Below, piece by piece: positions 41,348 through 50,490 of a stretch of DNA of 64,000 nt. Origin of the DNA: Flavobacterium magnum. Lineage in GTDB: Bacteria; Bacteroidota; Bacteroidia; Flavobacteriales; Flavobacteriaceae. Location of the stretch: contig NZ_CP028811.1 in NCBI RefSeq assembly GCF_003055625.1, forward strand, positions 1,922,001 through 1,986,000, given 5' to 3'. The number at the start of each line of letters is the position of its first letter. The first letter of the stretch is position 1. The position numbers and the translations under genes are program-made. Below the pieces are notes generated by a model. That model had not been told where the DNA came from, did no database searches, and saw nothing but the letters and a program-made list of their open reading frames with translations.

Positions 41348-43060
41348 TTATTTTTCTTTCCTGAATTTTACGATAAAAGTCGTGCCGTAGTCGACCTCGC
41401 TTTCGATGCTGATCTCACCACCCATGCTCTCTATCTGCGATTTTACGAGGTAAAGTCCGAGGCCTTTGCTGTCCGGGTAATTGTGGAAGCGTTGGTACAA
41501 TCCGAAAACCTTCTCGCGGAACTTGTGGAGGTCAATGCCGATGCCGTTGTCGCTGAAGCGCAAAATGGTAAAATCATCATCTTCGGTGACGGAAATACTG
41601 ATTCGGAGCGGGCGGCTTTCCGACTTGTATTTAATCGCATTCGTCAGCAGGTTGAGCATAATGCTCTCGAAATAGGCCTTGTTCGAATACACGTCTGACG
41701 CGGCAATGTCGTAATCCACCTGTAAGTTGTTGGCGGTGATCATGATTTGGATCTGGTCCATCACATTATCAATAGACTCGCGTATCGGGATGTGCTGCTT
41801 TTCTATCGACGGATTGTCGCGGATAATGACCACTTTACCCAGATCGGAAATGGTTTCATTGAGCAGGTAGGTAGACTTTGAGAATCCCTCCATAATTTGC
41901 TGCAATTCATCGTTTTCCAACGGAATCTCCTCAAGCAGCTGCAACAATCCGATGAGGTTTGACAATGGTGCCCTGAGGTTGTGCGAAGTAATGTAGGAAA
42001 ACTGCCGCAGGTCCTTGTTGTTCTGCGTGAGCTCATTGATCAGCTGTTCGCGCTCCTTTTCCTGCTGCTTCCTTTCAGTGACGTCACGCTGGATTGAAAT
42101 CCAGTGCGTGTGCTCTTTTTCGGAATTGAATACCGGCACCATAGAAAAACGCACCCAGTATTCCGTGCCGTTTTTCTTGTAACAGATCAGCTCCGTCTCG
42201 CACTCCTGTTTCTGATGTATGCAGTGGGTGAGCCTGGCAATCTCTGCAGGATCAGTCCTTTTGCCGAAGAAAATCAATGGTGATTTACCGATCACGTCTT
42301 CGTAATCATAACCGGACATGTTTGTGAATGCCTGGTTTACGAATACAATTTCGGGAATGGCCAATACGGCATTGTTTGCGTCTGTAATTACGACTGCATC
42401 CTTGGTATTGGTGATGACGGTTTCCAGCAGCTTAAGGCGTTGCTCTTCCTTTTTTTGTTTGGTGATATCCTGCATCGCCCCAATCATACGGATGGGTGTA
42501 CCTTTTTCATTGAAGACGAGAAATCCCCTGTCGAGTACATATTTGTAAGATCCGTCCCGACACTTAAAACGGTATTCATCCTGCCATTTCTGGGTTTTCT
42601 GCTCCAGGAAAGCATAGAGCTTGACCGACATCCTGATGCTGTCTTCAGGGTGGATGCGGTCAAACCACCATTTGGAATTCTGGCCCACTTCGTCCCTCTT
42701 ATACCCATAAACCCCCTGGATTCCCTTGTTCCAGGTAAATTCGTTTTCCTGTATTTTCCAGTCCCAGATGGTATCGCTGGTCGCTTTGGCTACGATATCG
42801 TAGCGCTCTTTTGATTCACGGATCTCGAGGTTGTTGTTTTTCAGTTTTTCGAGGTTGTGCCTGTTCTCGCGGTCGTTTTTTACGATAAAATAACGGATGA
42901 CCACGGCACATACAGTCACAAAGATAAAATCTCGCAGGATATGTAAATAAAGGAAGTCGTCCGATGCGTATTGCCTTTCGAGTAAAGTAAGACTTGAAAA
43001 CGCCAGGATGATCGCAATGAAAATAAAAATGTAGGTTATTTTATCGGTTTTATTTTTCAT
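41348..43060 (-). CDS. PAS-domain sensor histidine kinase
   Basis: 570 residues. Two membrane helices (about 10-28 and 42-62) are followed by a short coiled coil. Two PAS/PAC domains come next (about 85-200, DTIWDWKIQENEF to GAMQDITKQK; and about 212-330, GYDYEDVIGKSPLIFFGKRT to SIQRDVTERK). The HisKA domain has QFSYITSHNLRAPLSN (His360), and the ATPase has LNLLTNAIKYKSE, FSDNGIGIDLHK and GLGLYLVKSQIESMGG. The HNLRAP form of the H box is common in PAS kinases with stand-alone receivers. The signal is probably cytosolic. Paired with the receiver gene downstream. Confidence 0.92.
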   Translation of the reverse strand: MKNKTDKITYIFIFIAIILAFSSLTLLERQYASDDFLYLHILRDFIFVTVCAVVIRYFIVKNDRENRHNLEKLKNNNLEIRESKERYDIVAKATSDTIWDWKIQENEFTWNKGIQGVYGYKRDEVGQNSKWWFDRIHPEDSIRMSVKLYAFLEQKTQKWQDEYRFKCRDGSYKYVLDRGFLVFNEKGTPIRMIGAMQDITKQKKEEQRLKLLETVITNTKDAVVITDANNAVLAIPEIVFVNQAFTNMSGYDYEDVIGKSPLIFFGKRTDPAEIARLTHCIHQKQECETELICYKKNGTEYWVRFSMVPVFNSEKEHTHWISIQRDVTERKQQEKEREQLINELTQNNKDLRQFSYITSHNLRAPLSNLIGLLQLLEEIPLENDELQQIMEGFSKSTYLLNETISDLGKVVIIRDNPSIEKQHIPIRESIDNVMDQIQIMITANNLQVDYDIAASDVYSNKAYFESIMLNLLTNAIKYKSESRPLRISISVTEDDDFTILRFSDNGIGIDLHKFREKVFGLYQRFHNYPDSKGLGLYLVKSQIESMGGEISIESEVDYGTTFIVKFRKEK

Positions 43061-43065
43061 TACAC

Positions 43066-43073
43066 CAAATATA
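43066..43073 (-). promoter_or_regulatory. Promoter -7 element for the PAS kinase operon
   Basis: TATATTTG on the minus strand, an exact TAnnTTTG match, but only 5 bases before the start codon, implying a very short or absent leader. Confidence 0.4.
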
Positions 43074-43206
43074 ACAAAATTATGTTAAGATTGGGAAAAC
43101 TGGGAAAAAACCGGTAGGGTGACCTGCCGGCGACCCACTTTAGCCGCCTTTTCCCGGACTTAACTTTCTAATAACCAACAACGCTTTTTTATCCCAAATT
43201 AAAGTG

Positions 43207-43214
43207 TACCTTTG
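43207..43214 (+). promoter_or_regulatory. typA promoter -7 element
   Basis: TACCTTTG matches TAnnTTTG, 19 bases before typA; the -33 region is T-rich but lacks a clear TTG. Confidence 0.5.
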
Positions 43215-43233
43215 CACCCATTAAAAAATACAG

Positions 43234-45030
43234 ATGGAATCTATCAGAAACATTGCAATTATTGCCCACGTTGACCACGGTAAGACTACTTTGGTTGATA
43301 AAATCATGTACCATTGCCAGCTTTTCCGCGAGAATGAAAACACCGGCGACCTGATCCTCGACAACAACGACTTAGAGCGTGAGCGCGGAATTACCATTAC
43401 CTCTAAGAATGTTTCTGTAGTGTACAAAGGAACAAAAATCAACATTATTGACACGCCCGGTCACGCCGATTTCGGTGGGGAAGTGGAGCGTGTACTCAAT
43501 ATGGCGGATGGCGTGTGCCTGCTCGTCGACGCCTTTGAAGGCCCGATGCCGCAAACGCGTTTTGTTTTGCAGAAAGCGATTGACCTTGGTTTGAAACCGT
43601 GTGTCGTAATCAATAAAGTTGACAAGGAAAACTGTACTCCGGAAGAAGTGCATGAAAAAGTATTCGACCTGATGTTTGAACTCGGTGCCGAAGAATGGCA
43701 GCTCGATTTCCCAACCGTATACGGATCTGCCAAAAACAACTGGATGTCTGACGACTGGCGTAACCAAACCGAAAACATCGAGCCGCTTTTGGATATGGTC
43801 GTGGCCAACGTCCCGGCCCCAAAAGTATCTGAGGGAACCCCACAGATGCTGATCACTTCTTTGGATTTCTCTTCCTTTACCGGCCGTATCGCGATCGGTC
43901 GTCTGGAAAGGGGCGTCTTGAAGGAGAACCTGCCGATTTCCTTGGTGAAAAGGGACGGAAAAGTAATGAAATCAAGAATTAAGGAACTTCACGTTTTCGA
44001 AGGTCTTGGCCGTAAGAAAGTAACCGAAGTGATTGCCGGCGATATTTGTGCGATTGTTGGGGTGGAAGGATTTGAGATTGGTGATACCATTGCCGATTTT
44101 GACAATCCGGAAGCACTGGATACCATTGCGATTGACGAGCCTACCATGAGTATGCTTTTCACCATCAACGATTCGCCTTTTTTCGGAAAAGAAGGAAAAT
44201 TTGTAACCTCGCGCCACATCAAGGACCGTTTGGCCAAGGAATTGGAAAAGAACCTCGCATTGCGCGTGAATGAAACTGATTCTGCCGATAAGTTTATGGT
44301 TTTCGGACGCGGTGTATTGCACTTGTCGGTCTTGATCGAAACCATGAGAAGGGAAGGATATGAATTGCAGATCGGCCAGCCACAGGTAATCATCAAGGAA
44401 ATTGACGGCGTGAAATGTGAACCTATCGAGGAATTGACTATCGACTTACCGGAGCATCTTTCGGGACGTGCCGTAGAATTCGTTACCATACGTAAAGGAG
44501 AAATGCTTTCGATGGAAGGTAAAGGCGAGCGTATGATCGTAAAATTCAATATTCCTTCAAGGGGAATCATCGGATTGCGTAATATGCTGCTTACTGCCAC
44601 TGCAGGTGAGGCCATCATGGCACACCGTTTCATAGGATATGAGCCGTACAAAGGCGAAATTGCGGGAAGGATCAATGGTTCATTGATTTCCATGGAAAAT
44701 GGTAAGGCCATCCCTTATTCTATCAATAAACTTCAGGATCGTGGTAAGTTTTTCGTGGATCCGAACGAAGATATTTATGAAGGACAGGTTGTGGGCGAAA
44801 ATTCCCGTGCCGATGATATGACGATCAACATCACAAAAACCAAGCAGTTGACGAACTTCCGTTCTGCCGGTGCTGATGATAAAACGCGTATTGTCCCTGC
44901 CATCAAGTTCTCACTCGAAGAAGCTTTGGAATACATCCAGAAAGATGAGTACGTAGAGGTGACCCCAAAATCCATCCGTCTGCGTAAAATCTACCTGAAC
45001 GAAAATGACAGGAAACGTTTCAAAATTTAA
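43234..45030 (+). CDS. typA: Translational GTPase TypA/BipA
   Basis: 598 residues, full length. G domain: [17 protein letters not shown] (P-loop), [11 protein letters not shown] (switch I), [13 protein letters not shown] (G3) and VINKVDKE (G4). EF-Tu-like domain 2 and two EF-G-like domains follow, then the BipA-specific C-terminal domain ([25 protein letters not shown]). It binds the ribosome and is needed for ribosome assembly and stress adaptation in studied bacteria. Monocistronic with its own promoter and terminator. Confidence 0.97.
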   Translation: MESIRNIAIIAHVDHGKTTLVDKIMYHCQLFRENENTGDLILDNNDLERERGITITSKNVSVVYKGTKINIIDTPGHADFGGEVERVLNMADGVCLLVDAFEGPMPQTRFVLQKAIDLGLKPCVVINKVDKENCTPEEVHEKVFDLMFELGAEEWQLDFPTVYGSAKNNWMSDDWRNQTENIEPLLDMVVANVPAPKVSEGTPQMLITSLDFSSFTGRIAIGRLERGVLKENLPISLVKRDGKVMKSRIKELHVFEGLGRKKVTEVIAGDICAIVGVEGFEIGDTIADFDNPEALDTIAIDEPTMSMLFTINDSPFFGKEGKFVTSRHIKDRLAKELEKNLALRVNETDSADKFMVFGRGVLHLSVLIETMRREGYELQIGQPQVIIKEIDGVKCEPIEELTIDLPEHLSGRAVEFVTIRKGEMLSMEGKGERMIVKFNIPSRGIIGLRNMLLTATAGEAIMAHRFIGYEPYKGEIAGRINGSLISMENGKAIPYSINKLQDRGKFFVDPNEDIYEGQVVGENSRADDMTINITKTKQLTNFRSAGADDKTRIVPAIKFSLEEALEYIQKDEYVEVTPKSIRLRKIYLNENDRKRFKI

Positions 45031-45071
45031 CGACGGACATTCAGGACGAAATTCCAGACTTATTAAAATAT

Positions 45072-45100
45072 AAACCCGGCCATTTGCCGGGTTTTGTTTT
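45072..45100 (+). terminator. Terminator after typA
   Basis: AAACCCGGC and GCCGGGTTT form a 9-bp stem around CATTT, followed by TGTTTT. Confidence 0.85.
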
Positions 45101-45111
45101 GCCCTATTTTT

Positions 45112-45147
45112 GCGGCCCGGTTCCTAAGGTTTGGTCGGGCCATCCGC
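45112..45147 (-). terminator. Weak hairpin after the AHSA1 gene
   Basis: On the minus strand GGCCCG pairs with CGGGCC (with flanking GCGG and CCGC also complementary), followed by a short A/T-rich stretch. It could terminate the AHSA1 transcript, but the T-run is poor. Confidence 0.35.
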
Positions 45148-45155
45148 TAACCGAC

Positions 45156-45566
45156 TTAAGCCTGCTGTTCGGTATATTTCTTAAAATTGTCGAGTATGGC
45201 CTGCCAGCCCGCTCTTTGCATCTCGGCAGGATTGATGCTTTCAGCGTCGAAAGTTTCCGTCAATACGGTCTGGCCGTCCTGATTTTCGAAACTGATTTCG
45301 ACTTTACGCCCATCTTCCATCGTGTAAGCAATGAAACGGTGTAAATCCACCTGATCATACACGCCGGTGAAATCAAAGGACGCACTGCCATCGCGTGCTG
45401 CCATCGTCGAGGTGAAGCTGCCGCCTTCGCGCAGGTCGTTTTCCGATTTCGGGGTGTGCCACTCTTCGGAAGGACTGCACCACTGGATGATGTCATTCGG
45501 GTTATTCCATACCTGCCACACTCTTTCCAATGGGGCGTTCACTGCGGTTGTCACTGTAATTTTCAT
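45156..45566 (-). CDS. SRPBCC (AHSA1-type) domain protein
   Basis: 136 residues. MKITVTTAVNAPLERVWQVWNNPNDIIQW and GGSFTSTMAARDGSASFDFTGVYDQV are the START-like helix-grip fold of AHSA1 (activator of Hsp90 ATPase homologue 1) proteins, and GWQAILDNFKKYTEQ is the C-terminal helix over the cavity. These proteins bind small hydrophobic ligands; no ligand is known here. It lies 34 bases after the VOC gene and probably shares its transcript. Confidence 0.9.
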   Translation of the reverse strand: MKITVTTAVNAPLERVWQVWNNPNDIIQWCSPSEEWHTPKSENDLREGGSFTSTMAARDGSASFDFTGVYDQVDLHRFIAYTMEDGRKVEISFENQDGQTVLTETFDAESINPAEMQRAGWQAILDNFKKYTEQQA

Positions 45567-45600
45567 AAAAATGATTTTCTTAATTTAGTTTCCTGTTAAT

Positions 45601-46092
45601 TTATTGTGATTTGCCGTCAAACGCATCCTGCAGCTTTTTGAGGTCAAGTTTTACCATGGTCATCATGGCCTGGAACGCGCGGTTTTTGCCTGCCTCGTTG
45701 GCTGAGCTGTACATTTCGGTAATCTGAATCGGAGTGATCTGCCACGAAAGTCCGTATTTGTCCTTGAGCCAGCCACACGCAGACGCCGTTCCGCCTTCGA
45801 TAAGCGCATCCCAATAATGATCAATCTCATCTTGTGTGTCGCAGTACACCACAAACGATACAGCCTCGGTGAAAGGAAATGCCGGCCCCCCGTTGAGGGC
45901 TGTGAACTGTTGTCCGTCAAGTTCGAAGGTCACGGTCATGACATGGCCTGCCGGCGCCGGACCGTTTGGCGGGTAGCGTGTTATACTCCTGATGCCGGAA
46001 TCTCTAAAAATCCCGGTGTAAAATAATGCGGCTTCTTCCGCATCCTGATCGAACCATAAAAATGGGCTGATCCTTTTTCCTGTCTGTATCAT
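45601..46092 (-). CDS. VOC superfamily protein (PhnB-like)
   Basis: 163 residues. ISPFLWFDQDAEEAALFYTGIF is the first beta-alpha-beta of a glyoxalase/VOC fold, and GHVMTVTFELDGQQFTALNGGP and EAVSFVVYCDTQDEIDHYWDAL complete it. SYGLSWQ-like sequence (KYGLSWQITP) is the PhnB/3-dmu-9_3-mt signature. Function is unknown despite the old methyltransferase label. Often found with AHSA1-type genes, as here. Confidence 0.9.
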   Translation of the reverse strand: MIQTGKRISPFLWFDQDAEEAALFYTGIFRDSGIRSITRYPPNGPAPAGHVMTVTFELDGQQFTALNGGPAFPFTEAVSFVVYCDTQDEIDHYWDALIEGGTASACGWLKDKYGLSWQITPIQITEMYSSANEAGKNRAFQAMMTMVKLDLKKLQDAFDGKSQ

Positions 46093-46199
46093 TTTTTCAT
46101 TTTAAAATTAAGTTATTCTTCCGATAAGACAAATTTAGGGAAACAAACACCCTTTGATGCGGGGTGAAAACGACATTAAAAGATCAGAAATCGACAATG

Positions 46200-46913
46200 T
46201 CATGGCAGCAGGTACGGTCCCAGATAATTCATCCAAGACACAAATCCTGCAATGCCGCCGAGTAATCCTGCAATAAGGAAGGTAACCCTGTATCTTCCTG
46301 GAATGACAAACAGGATGACACAGGCTGCAATCACAAAACCGATTGCGCCGCTCAATACGGAAACGGACCACAATGGCCATTTCAAATAGTAAGCGATCAC
46401 CCATTCATCTCCACCGGTCCAGCTTCCGGTGCCTCTGAAAATGCGGCGCGCCAGGCCATGCGCTAGGTTACTGGGCTGCCTCAGCCAGAATAAGGACAGG
46501 AACACCAACAGCCAGTCAGTCAGGTTGAAATCGGCGTATGATATCCTCCGTCTGTACAACAGTATGCCAAGCCCGATGCTACCCGTAAGCATGGTTTGCA
46601 GCGGCCCGCCGAGCCGGATCAAGAAGTCGTTGTGGTGCATTTGTCGGCGCTTGGCTTCAAATGCCTTTTTCGTCGGGAAAGGCCTGTTGGTCCGGAGTTC
46701 TCCGAAATAAGGATCTGCCAGCCGGTGCAACTCCGCCCTGTCCGCGTTTCTGTCAACGTGCATGCTTTGGTAGGAAAGCGTCGTGTCGTAACCCAGCCAT
46801 TGCGCTACTGCGATATGTCCCAATTCATGCGTCAAGGTACCAATGACGGTGCATGCTATAAACGCAAAGAATACGTAGATGAACGGTTTTGGGTAAATTT
46901 GCAAGGCTTTCAT
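46200..46913 (-). CDS. Membrane protein with HExxH motif (M50-like)
   Basis: 237 residues. The N-terminal helix contains GTLTHELGHIAVAQWLGYDT, an HExxH zinc site within a membrane segment as in site-2-protease (M50) metallopeptidases. A polar stretch (about 45-95), then further hydrophobic segments (ILLYRRRI, WLLVFLSLFWL, AIGFVIAACVILFVI, FLIAGLLGGIAGFVSW) follow. RLGGPLQTMLTG resembles the NPDG-region loop of M50 proteins but lacks a clear Asp in the usual setting, so activity is uncertain. No PDZ domain is seen. Monocistronic. Confidence 0.7.
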   Translation of the reverse strand: MKALQIYPKPFIYVFFAFIACTVIGTLTHELGHIAVAQWLGYDTTLSYQSMHVDRNADRAELHRLADPYFGELRTNRPFPTKKAFEAKRRQMHHNDFLIRLGGPLQTMLTGSIGLGILLYRRRISYADFNLTDWLLVFLSLFWLRQPSNLAHGLARRIFRGTGSWTGGDEWVIAYYLKWPLWSVSVLSGAIGFVIAACVILFVIPGRYRVTFLIAGLLGGIAGFVSWMNYLGPYLLP

Positions 46914-47031
46914 CGGATAAAAATAAGAATTTAACCAACATTCCTTTGGCGGCTGTGCGCGATAGTCAACCGCAAGTCATAAAACAATTTTAATTTTTCC
47001 TGCCACTGATTTTAGAATTAGCGAATTAAAC

Positions 47032-47039
47032 TATCTTTG
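47032..47039 (+). promoter_or_regulatory. tgt promoter -7 element
   Basis: TATCTTTG, an exact TAnnTTTG match, 25 bases before tgt. Confidence 0.5.
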
Positions 47040-47064
47040 CCGTCCCTTAAAGCGGGAATGCCAT

Positions 47065-48195
47065 ATGAAATTTGATTTACTACAGAAAGATCCCCAATCT
47101 AAAGCCCGCGCAGGCCGCATCACCACTGATCACGGCGTGATCGAAACCCCGATTTTCATGCCTGTCGGGACGGTAGCGTCCGTAAAAGGCGTGCACCAGC
47201 GCGAATTGAAGGATGAGATTAATCCCGACATTATATTGGGAAATACCTACCATCTATACCTGCGTCCGCAAACTGAGATACTTGAAAAGGCGGGCGGATT
47301 GCATAAATTTATGAACTGGGACCGAAACATCCTGACAGATTCAGGCGGCTACCAGGTCTACTCGCTTTCGGCAAACCGCAAGATCAAAGAGGAAGGCGTC
47401 AAATTCAAGTCGCATATCGACGGCTCTTACCATTATTTCACGCCTGAAAATGTGATGGAAATCCAGCGTACGATCGGGGCTGATATCATCATGGCTTTCG
47501 ATGAGTGCACACCCTACCCATGTGATTACCGCTACGCGCAGCGTTCGATGCACATGACGCACCGCTGGCTCGATCGCTGCATTTCGCATTTGGATAAGCT
47601 GCCTTTTAAATATGGGTATGAACAAACTTTTTTCCCGATTGTACAAGGCAGTACCTACAAGGACCTGAGAAAGCAGTCGGCCGAGTATATCGCCAATGCC
47701 GGGCAGCAGGGCAACGCCATCGGCGGATTGTCGGTAGGCGAACCCGCGGAAGAGATGTACGCGATGACTGAGGTCGTATGCGACATCCTCCCGGAAGACA
47801 AGCCGCGATATTTGATGGGCGTAGGGACACCCATCAACATTCTGGAGAACATTGCCCTGGGCATCGATATGTTTGATTGCGTCATGCCCACCCGGAATGC
47901 CCGCAATGGCATGCTCTTTACCGCACACGGCACCATCAACATCAAGAATAAGAAATGGGAAGCTGATTTTTCACCTTTGGATGAGATGGCCCACACCTTC
48001 GTTGACGTAGAGTACAGCAAGGCTTATTTGAGGCATTTGTTTGCCGCGAATGAATACCTGGGCAAACAAATCGCCACAATCCACAATCTGGGCTTTTACA
48101 TGTGGTTGGTTCGTGAGGCCAGAAAGCATATCTTAGCGGGAGATTTCCGCGAATGGAAGGAAAAAATGGTAAAACAGATGGACCAAAGACTATAG
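47065..48195 (+). CDS. tgt: tRNA-guanine (queuine) transglycosylase
   Basis: 376 residues, full length. ETPIFMPVGTVASVKGVHQ, NTYHLYLRPQTEILEKAGG, LTDSGGYQVYSLS (nucleophile Asp region) and MAFDECTPYPCDY are signature segments, followed by LSVGEPAEEMYAM and RYLMGVGTPINILENIALG, with the zinc-binding C-terminal site. It swaps guanine 34 of GUN-anticodon tRNAs for the queuine precursor preQ1. Followed by an LptF/G permease gene in the same direction, an order often seen in flavobacteria. Confidence 0.97.
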   Translation: MKFDLLQKDPQSKARAGRITTDHGVIETPIFMPVGTVASVKGVHQRELKDEINPDIILGNTYHLYLRPQTEILEKAGGLHKFMNWDRNILTDSGGYQVYSLSANRKIKEEGVKFKSHIDGSYHYFTPENVMEIQRTIGADIIMAFDECTPYPCDYRYAQRSMHMTHRWLDRCISHLDKLPFKYGYEQTFFPIVQGSTYKDLRKQSAEYIANAGQQGNAIGGLSVGEPAEEMYAMTEVVCDILPEDKPRYLMGVGTPINILENIALGIDMFDCVMPTRNARNGMLFTAHGTINIKNKKWEADFSPLDEMAHTFVDVEYSKAYLRHLFAANEYLGKQIATIHNLGFYMWLVREARKHILAGDFREWKEKMVKQMDQRL

Positions 48196-48243
48196 GTGCA
48201 GGTGTCCGGATGCACGGTAAGTTGAAAGACTGTCACCGGCCCC

Positions 48244-48267
48244 GAGCCTGAGCCTGAACCCTGAACC
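48244..48267 (+). repeat. Short CCTGAAC-type repeat upstream of the LptF/G gene
   Basis: GAGCCT, GAGCCT, GAACCCT, GAACCT follow one another, ending at the base before the start codon. It resembles the run before the start at 10176. Confidence 0.55.
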
Positions 48268-48268
48268 T

Positions 48269-49351
48269 ATGAGTATAATAGACAAGTACATCCTCAAACG
48301 CTACCTTGTTACTTTTACGGTAATGCTGCTGATGTTTATCCCCATCGGGATTGTAATCGATGTCTCGGAAAAGGTCAACCGGATGCTGCAGAATAAAGTG
48401 GCTTTCGGTGCCATTGCAAAATATTACCTGGATTTTACGATCTATTTTGCCAATTTGCTTTTCCCGATTTTCCTGTTCCTGTCCGTAATTTGGTTCACTT
48501 CAAAACTGGCAAACAATACCGAAATCATCGCGATTTTAAGTTCCGGGATTTCCTTCAACCGGTTTTTGAGGCCGTACATCATCGGGGCGGGGCTGGTGTC
48601 GGTATTTTCCCTGCTGATGGGTTTTTATCTCGTGCCATCGGCCAGTGAGGGATTCAACAACTTCAGGTACCGGTATTTGCGGGGCAACGGCCTCAATGAA
48701 ATGAGGCAGACCAGCGATGTGTTCCGTCAGGTCAGTGACAACGAATACATTTACGTGCAGAACTTCAACCAGGTAAACGGCATCGCGTTTAAATTTTCGC
48801 TGTCAAAATTTAAGGATGAAAAACTCTTGTTCAAGATTGACGCGGATAGGATCAAATACAACCCGATGAAAAAAAATTTTACGATGTTCCAATATCGTAA
48901 ACGAACCGTAGGGGCGCTGGGTGACAAACTCGAGAAGGCGGAAAAGAAGGATACCATATTCAATTTCGAGCTCGAGGACCTGACACCTACTGTGTACGTC
49001 GCGGAAACACTGAGTTTCGGGGAGCTCAACAAATTTATAGACCGGGAGAAGAAGCGTGGTTCTTCAAACATCAATACTTATCTTGTGGTGTTGTATAAAA
49101 AATACAGCATCCCGGTTTCTGCATTCATCCTGACGATTATTGCCGTGGCAGTGTCTTCGATGAAGCGCCGTGGCGGTATGGGAATGAACCTTGCCATCGG
49201 TATTGCGCTGGCGTTCATTTACATCTTTTTCGATAAGATTTTCGGTGTACTGGCAGAAAAATCTAGTATGCCGCCGTTGCTCGCCGTTTGGATCCCGAAT
49301 GTCATCTTCGGTATACTGGCCATTTACCTGCTCCGCAATGCCAAGCGCTAA
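48269..49351 (+). CDS. LptF/LptG family permease
   Basis: 360 residues. MSIIDKYILKRYLVTFTVMLLMFIPIGIVIDVSEKVNRM is the conserved N-terminus of YjgP/YjgQ permeases. Membrane helices lie at about 13-35, 60-80, 97-120 and three more near the C-terminus (YSIPVSAFILTIIAVAVSSMKRRGGMG, LAIGIALAFIYIFFDKIF). The middle is a periplasmic beta-jellyroll. It is one half of the inner-membrane LPS exporter that works with LptB. LptF versus LptG cannot be settled here. Its end overlaps the EamA transporter gene by 14 bases. Confidence 0.93.
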   Translation: MSIIDKYILKRYLVTFTVMLLMFIPIGIVIDVSEKVNRMLQNKVAFGAIAKYYLDFTIYFANLLFPIFLFLSVIWFTSKLANNTEIIAILSSGISFNRFLRPYIIGAGLVSVFSLLMGFYLVPSASEGFNNFRYRYLRGNGLNEMRQTSDVFRQVSDNEYIYVQNFNQVNGIAFKFSLSKFKDEKLLFKIDADRIKYNPMKKNFTMFQYRKRTVGALGDKLEKAEKKDTIFNFELEDLTPTVYVAETLSFGELNKFIDREKKRGSSNINTYLVVLYKKYSIPVSAFILTIIAVAVSSMKRRGGMGMNLAIGIALAFIYIFFDKIFGVLAEKSSMPPLLAVWIPNVIFGILAIYLLRNAKR

Positions 49352-50222
49352 ACTTAAAGCGTATCTGAACCTGCACCTGATTGTCTTCATTTGGGGATTT
49401 ACCGCTGTGCTCGGTGCCCTCATTTCGGTGAAGGATGCTTCGCTGGTGTGGTACCGCATGCTCAGTGCCGGTGTTTTCCTCTTGATTTATTTACTTTTTA
49501 CCGGCAGAAAAATCCTGCTTCCGTTGAGGTCCGCCGCAAAATTGGTTTTTGTAGGCCTGCTCATTGCAATACATTGGGTATTTTTTTTCCGTGCGATAAA
49601 CATTTCAAATGTGTCGATCACACTGGCGATGTTCTCAGCGGGTGCCTTCCTGGCGTCGGTGCTCGAACCGATATTCTACAAGCGTAAAATGCTTTGGTAT
49701 GAAGTGGTTTTCGGGCTGATCATCATCGCAGGACTGTTCACGATCATGAACGTCGAGGTACATTACATAAACGGGGCGTTGTGCGCGCTATTTTCGGTGT
49801 TTATGGGGGTGGTATTTACGCTTTTCAACGGCAAACTGATACAGAAATATGATCCGGCAGTGATCACTTTGTACGAGTTTTTTGCGGGGGCATTTTTTGT
49901 CACCCTGTACCTGCTGTATCAGGGCACGTTCAGCGCCGACTTTTTTAAAGTCTCCCTAAACGACTGGATCCTGATCCTGATCCTGTCATCGGTATGTACA
50001 GCGTATGCGTTCACAGCGTCGGTGAATGTGATGAAGAAACTCACGCCCTACACGGTAATGCTTACCACGAACCTTGAACCGGTTTACGGTATCCTGCTTG
50101 CGTATTTCATAATAGGGCAGGGGGAACGCATGAGTTTGTCTTTCTACTTGGGCGCGTCGGTGATCATCGTCACGGTTATTCTAAATGGCGTAATCAAAAG
50201 CCGCAGCAGCAAGTCCGTTTGA
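49338..50222 (+). CDS. EamA/DMT superfamily transporter
   Basis: 294 residues from MPSAKLKAYLNLHLIVFIWGFTAVLG; the reading frame is open far upstream, but only this ATG gives a sensible N-terminus, inside the end of the LptF/G gene. Ten membrane helices are arranged as two EamA repeats (WGFTAVLGALISV; VFVGLLIAIHWVFFFRAINISNV; then YEFFAGAFFVTLYLLYQ, SSVCTAYAFTASVNVMKKL, LTTNLEPVYGILLAYFII). Likely exports a metabolite or amino acid; the substrate is unknown. Overlap with the upstream gene suggests co-translation. Confidence 0.92.
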   Translation: MPSAKLKAYLNLHLIVFIWGFTAVLGALISVKDASLVWYRMLSAGVFLLIYLLFTGRKILLPLRSAAKLVFVGLLIAIHWVFFFRAINISNVSITLAMFSAGAFLASVLEPIFYKRKMLWYEVVFGLIIIAGLFTIMNVEVHYINGALCALFSVFMGVVFTLFNGKLIQKYDPAVITLYEFFAGAFFVTLYLLYQGTFSADFFKVSLNDWILILILSSVCTAYAFTASVNVMKKLTPYTVMLTTNLEPVYGILLAYFIIGQGERMSLSFYLGASVIIVTVILNGVIKSRSSKSV

Positions 50223-50320
50223 TCCCACAAATCGATTTCCTGCGTAGCTTACGAGGTATTTTCATCGAACGATGCGGCTCTCATTACAGCACCGCCGTTT
50301 CCGGTTACCACGGGCCGCGC

Positions 50321-50398
50321 GAAGGATGGCAGCGGCAGCCCGCAGCGAGGCACGAGCGAGGACTACAGCGGACAGCCTGACCCGCAGGGGCGCGCCCT
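50321..50398 (+). repeat. Dispersed intergenic element, copy D (divergent)
   Basis: GGGCCGCGC is followed by GATGGCAGCGGCAGCC, then CGCAGCGAGGCACGAGCGAG, then GACTACAGCGGACAGCCTGAC and GGGGCGCGCCC. The direct repeats GATGGCAGCGGCA and GACTACAGCGGACA correspond to those of copy A, but the outer ends are different GC-rich sequences. It sits in the 268-base gap before accA; bases 50223-50320 show nothing else recognisable. Confidence 0.6.
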
Positions 50399-50448
50399 AA
50401 AAAATCAATTTAACGCAAAAAAACGTTTTCCCACGCCATTTTAAATTT

Positions 50449-50456
50449 TATCTTTG
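50449..50456 (+). promoter_or_regulatory. accA promoter -7 element
   Basis: TATCTTTG, an exact TAnnTTTG match, 34 bases before accA; a TTTTCC -33-like run lies 18 bases upstream. Confidence 0.5.
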
Positions 50457-50490
50457 TGTTTCCAATTTTAATTAAAAACGGACAAAACCT

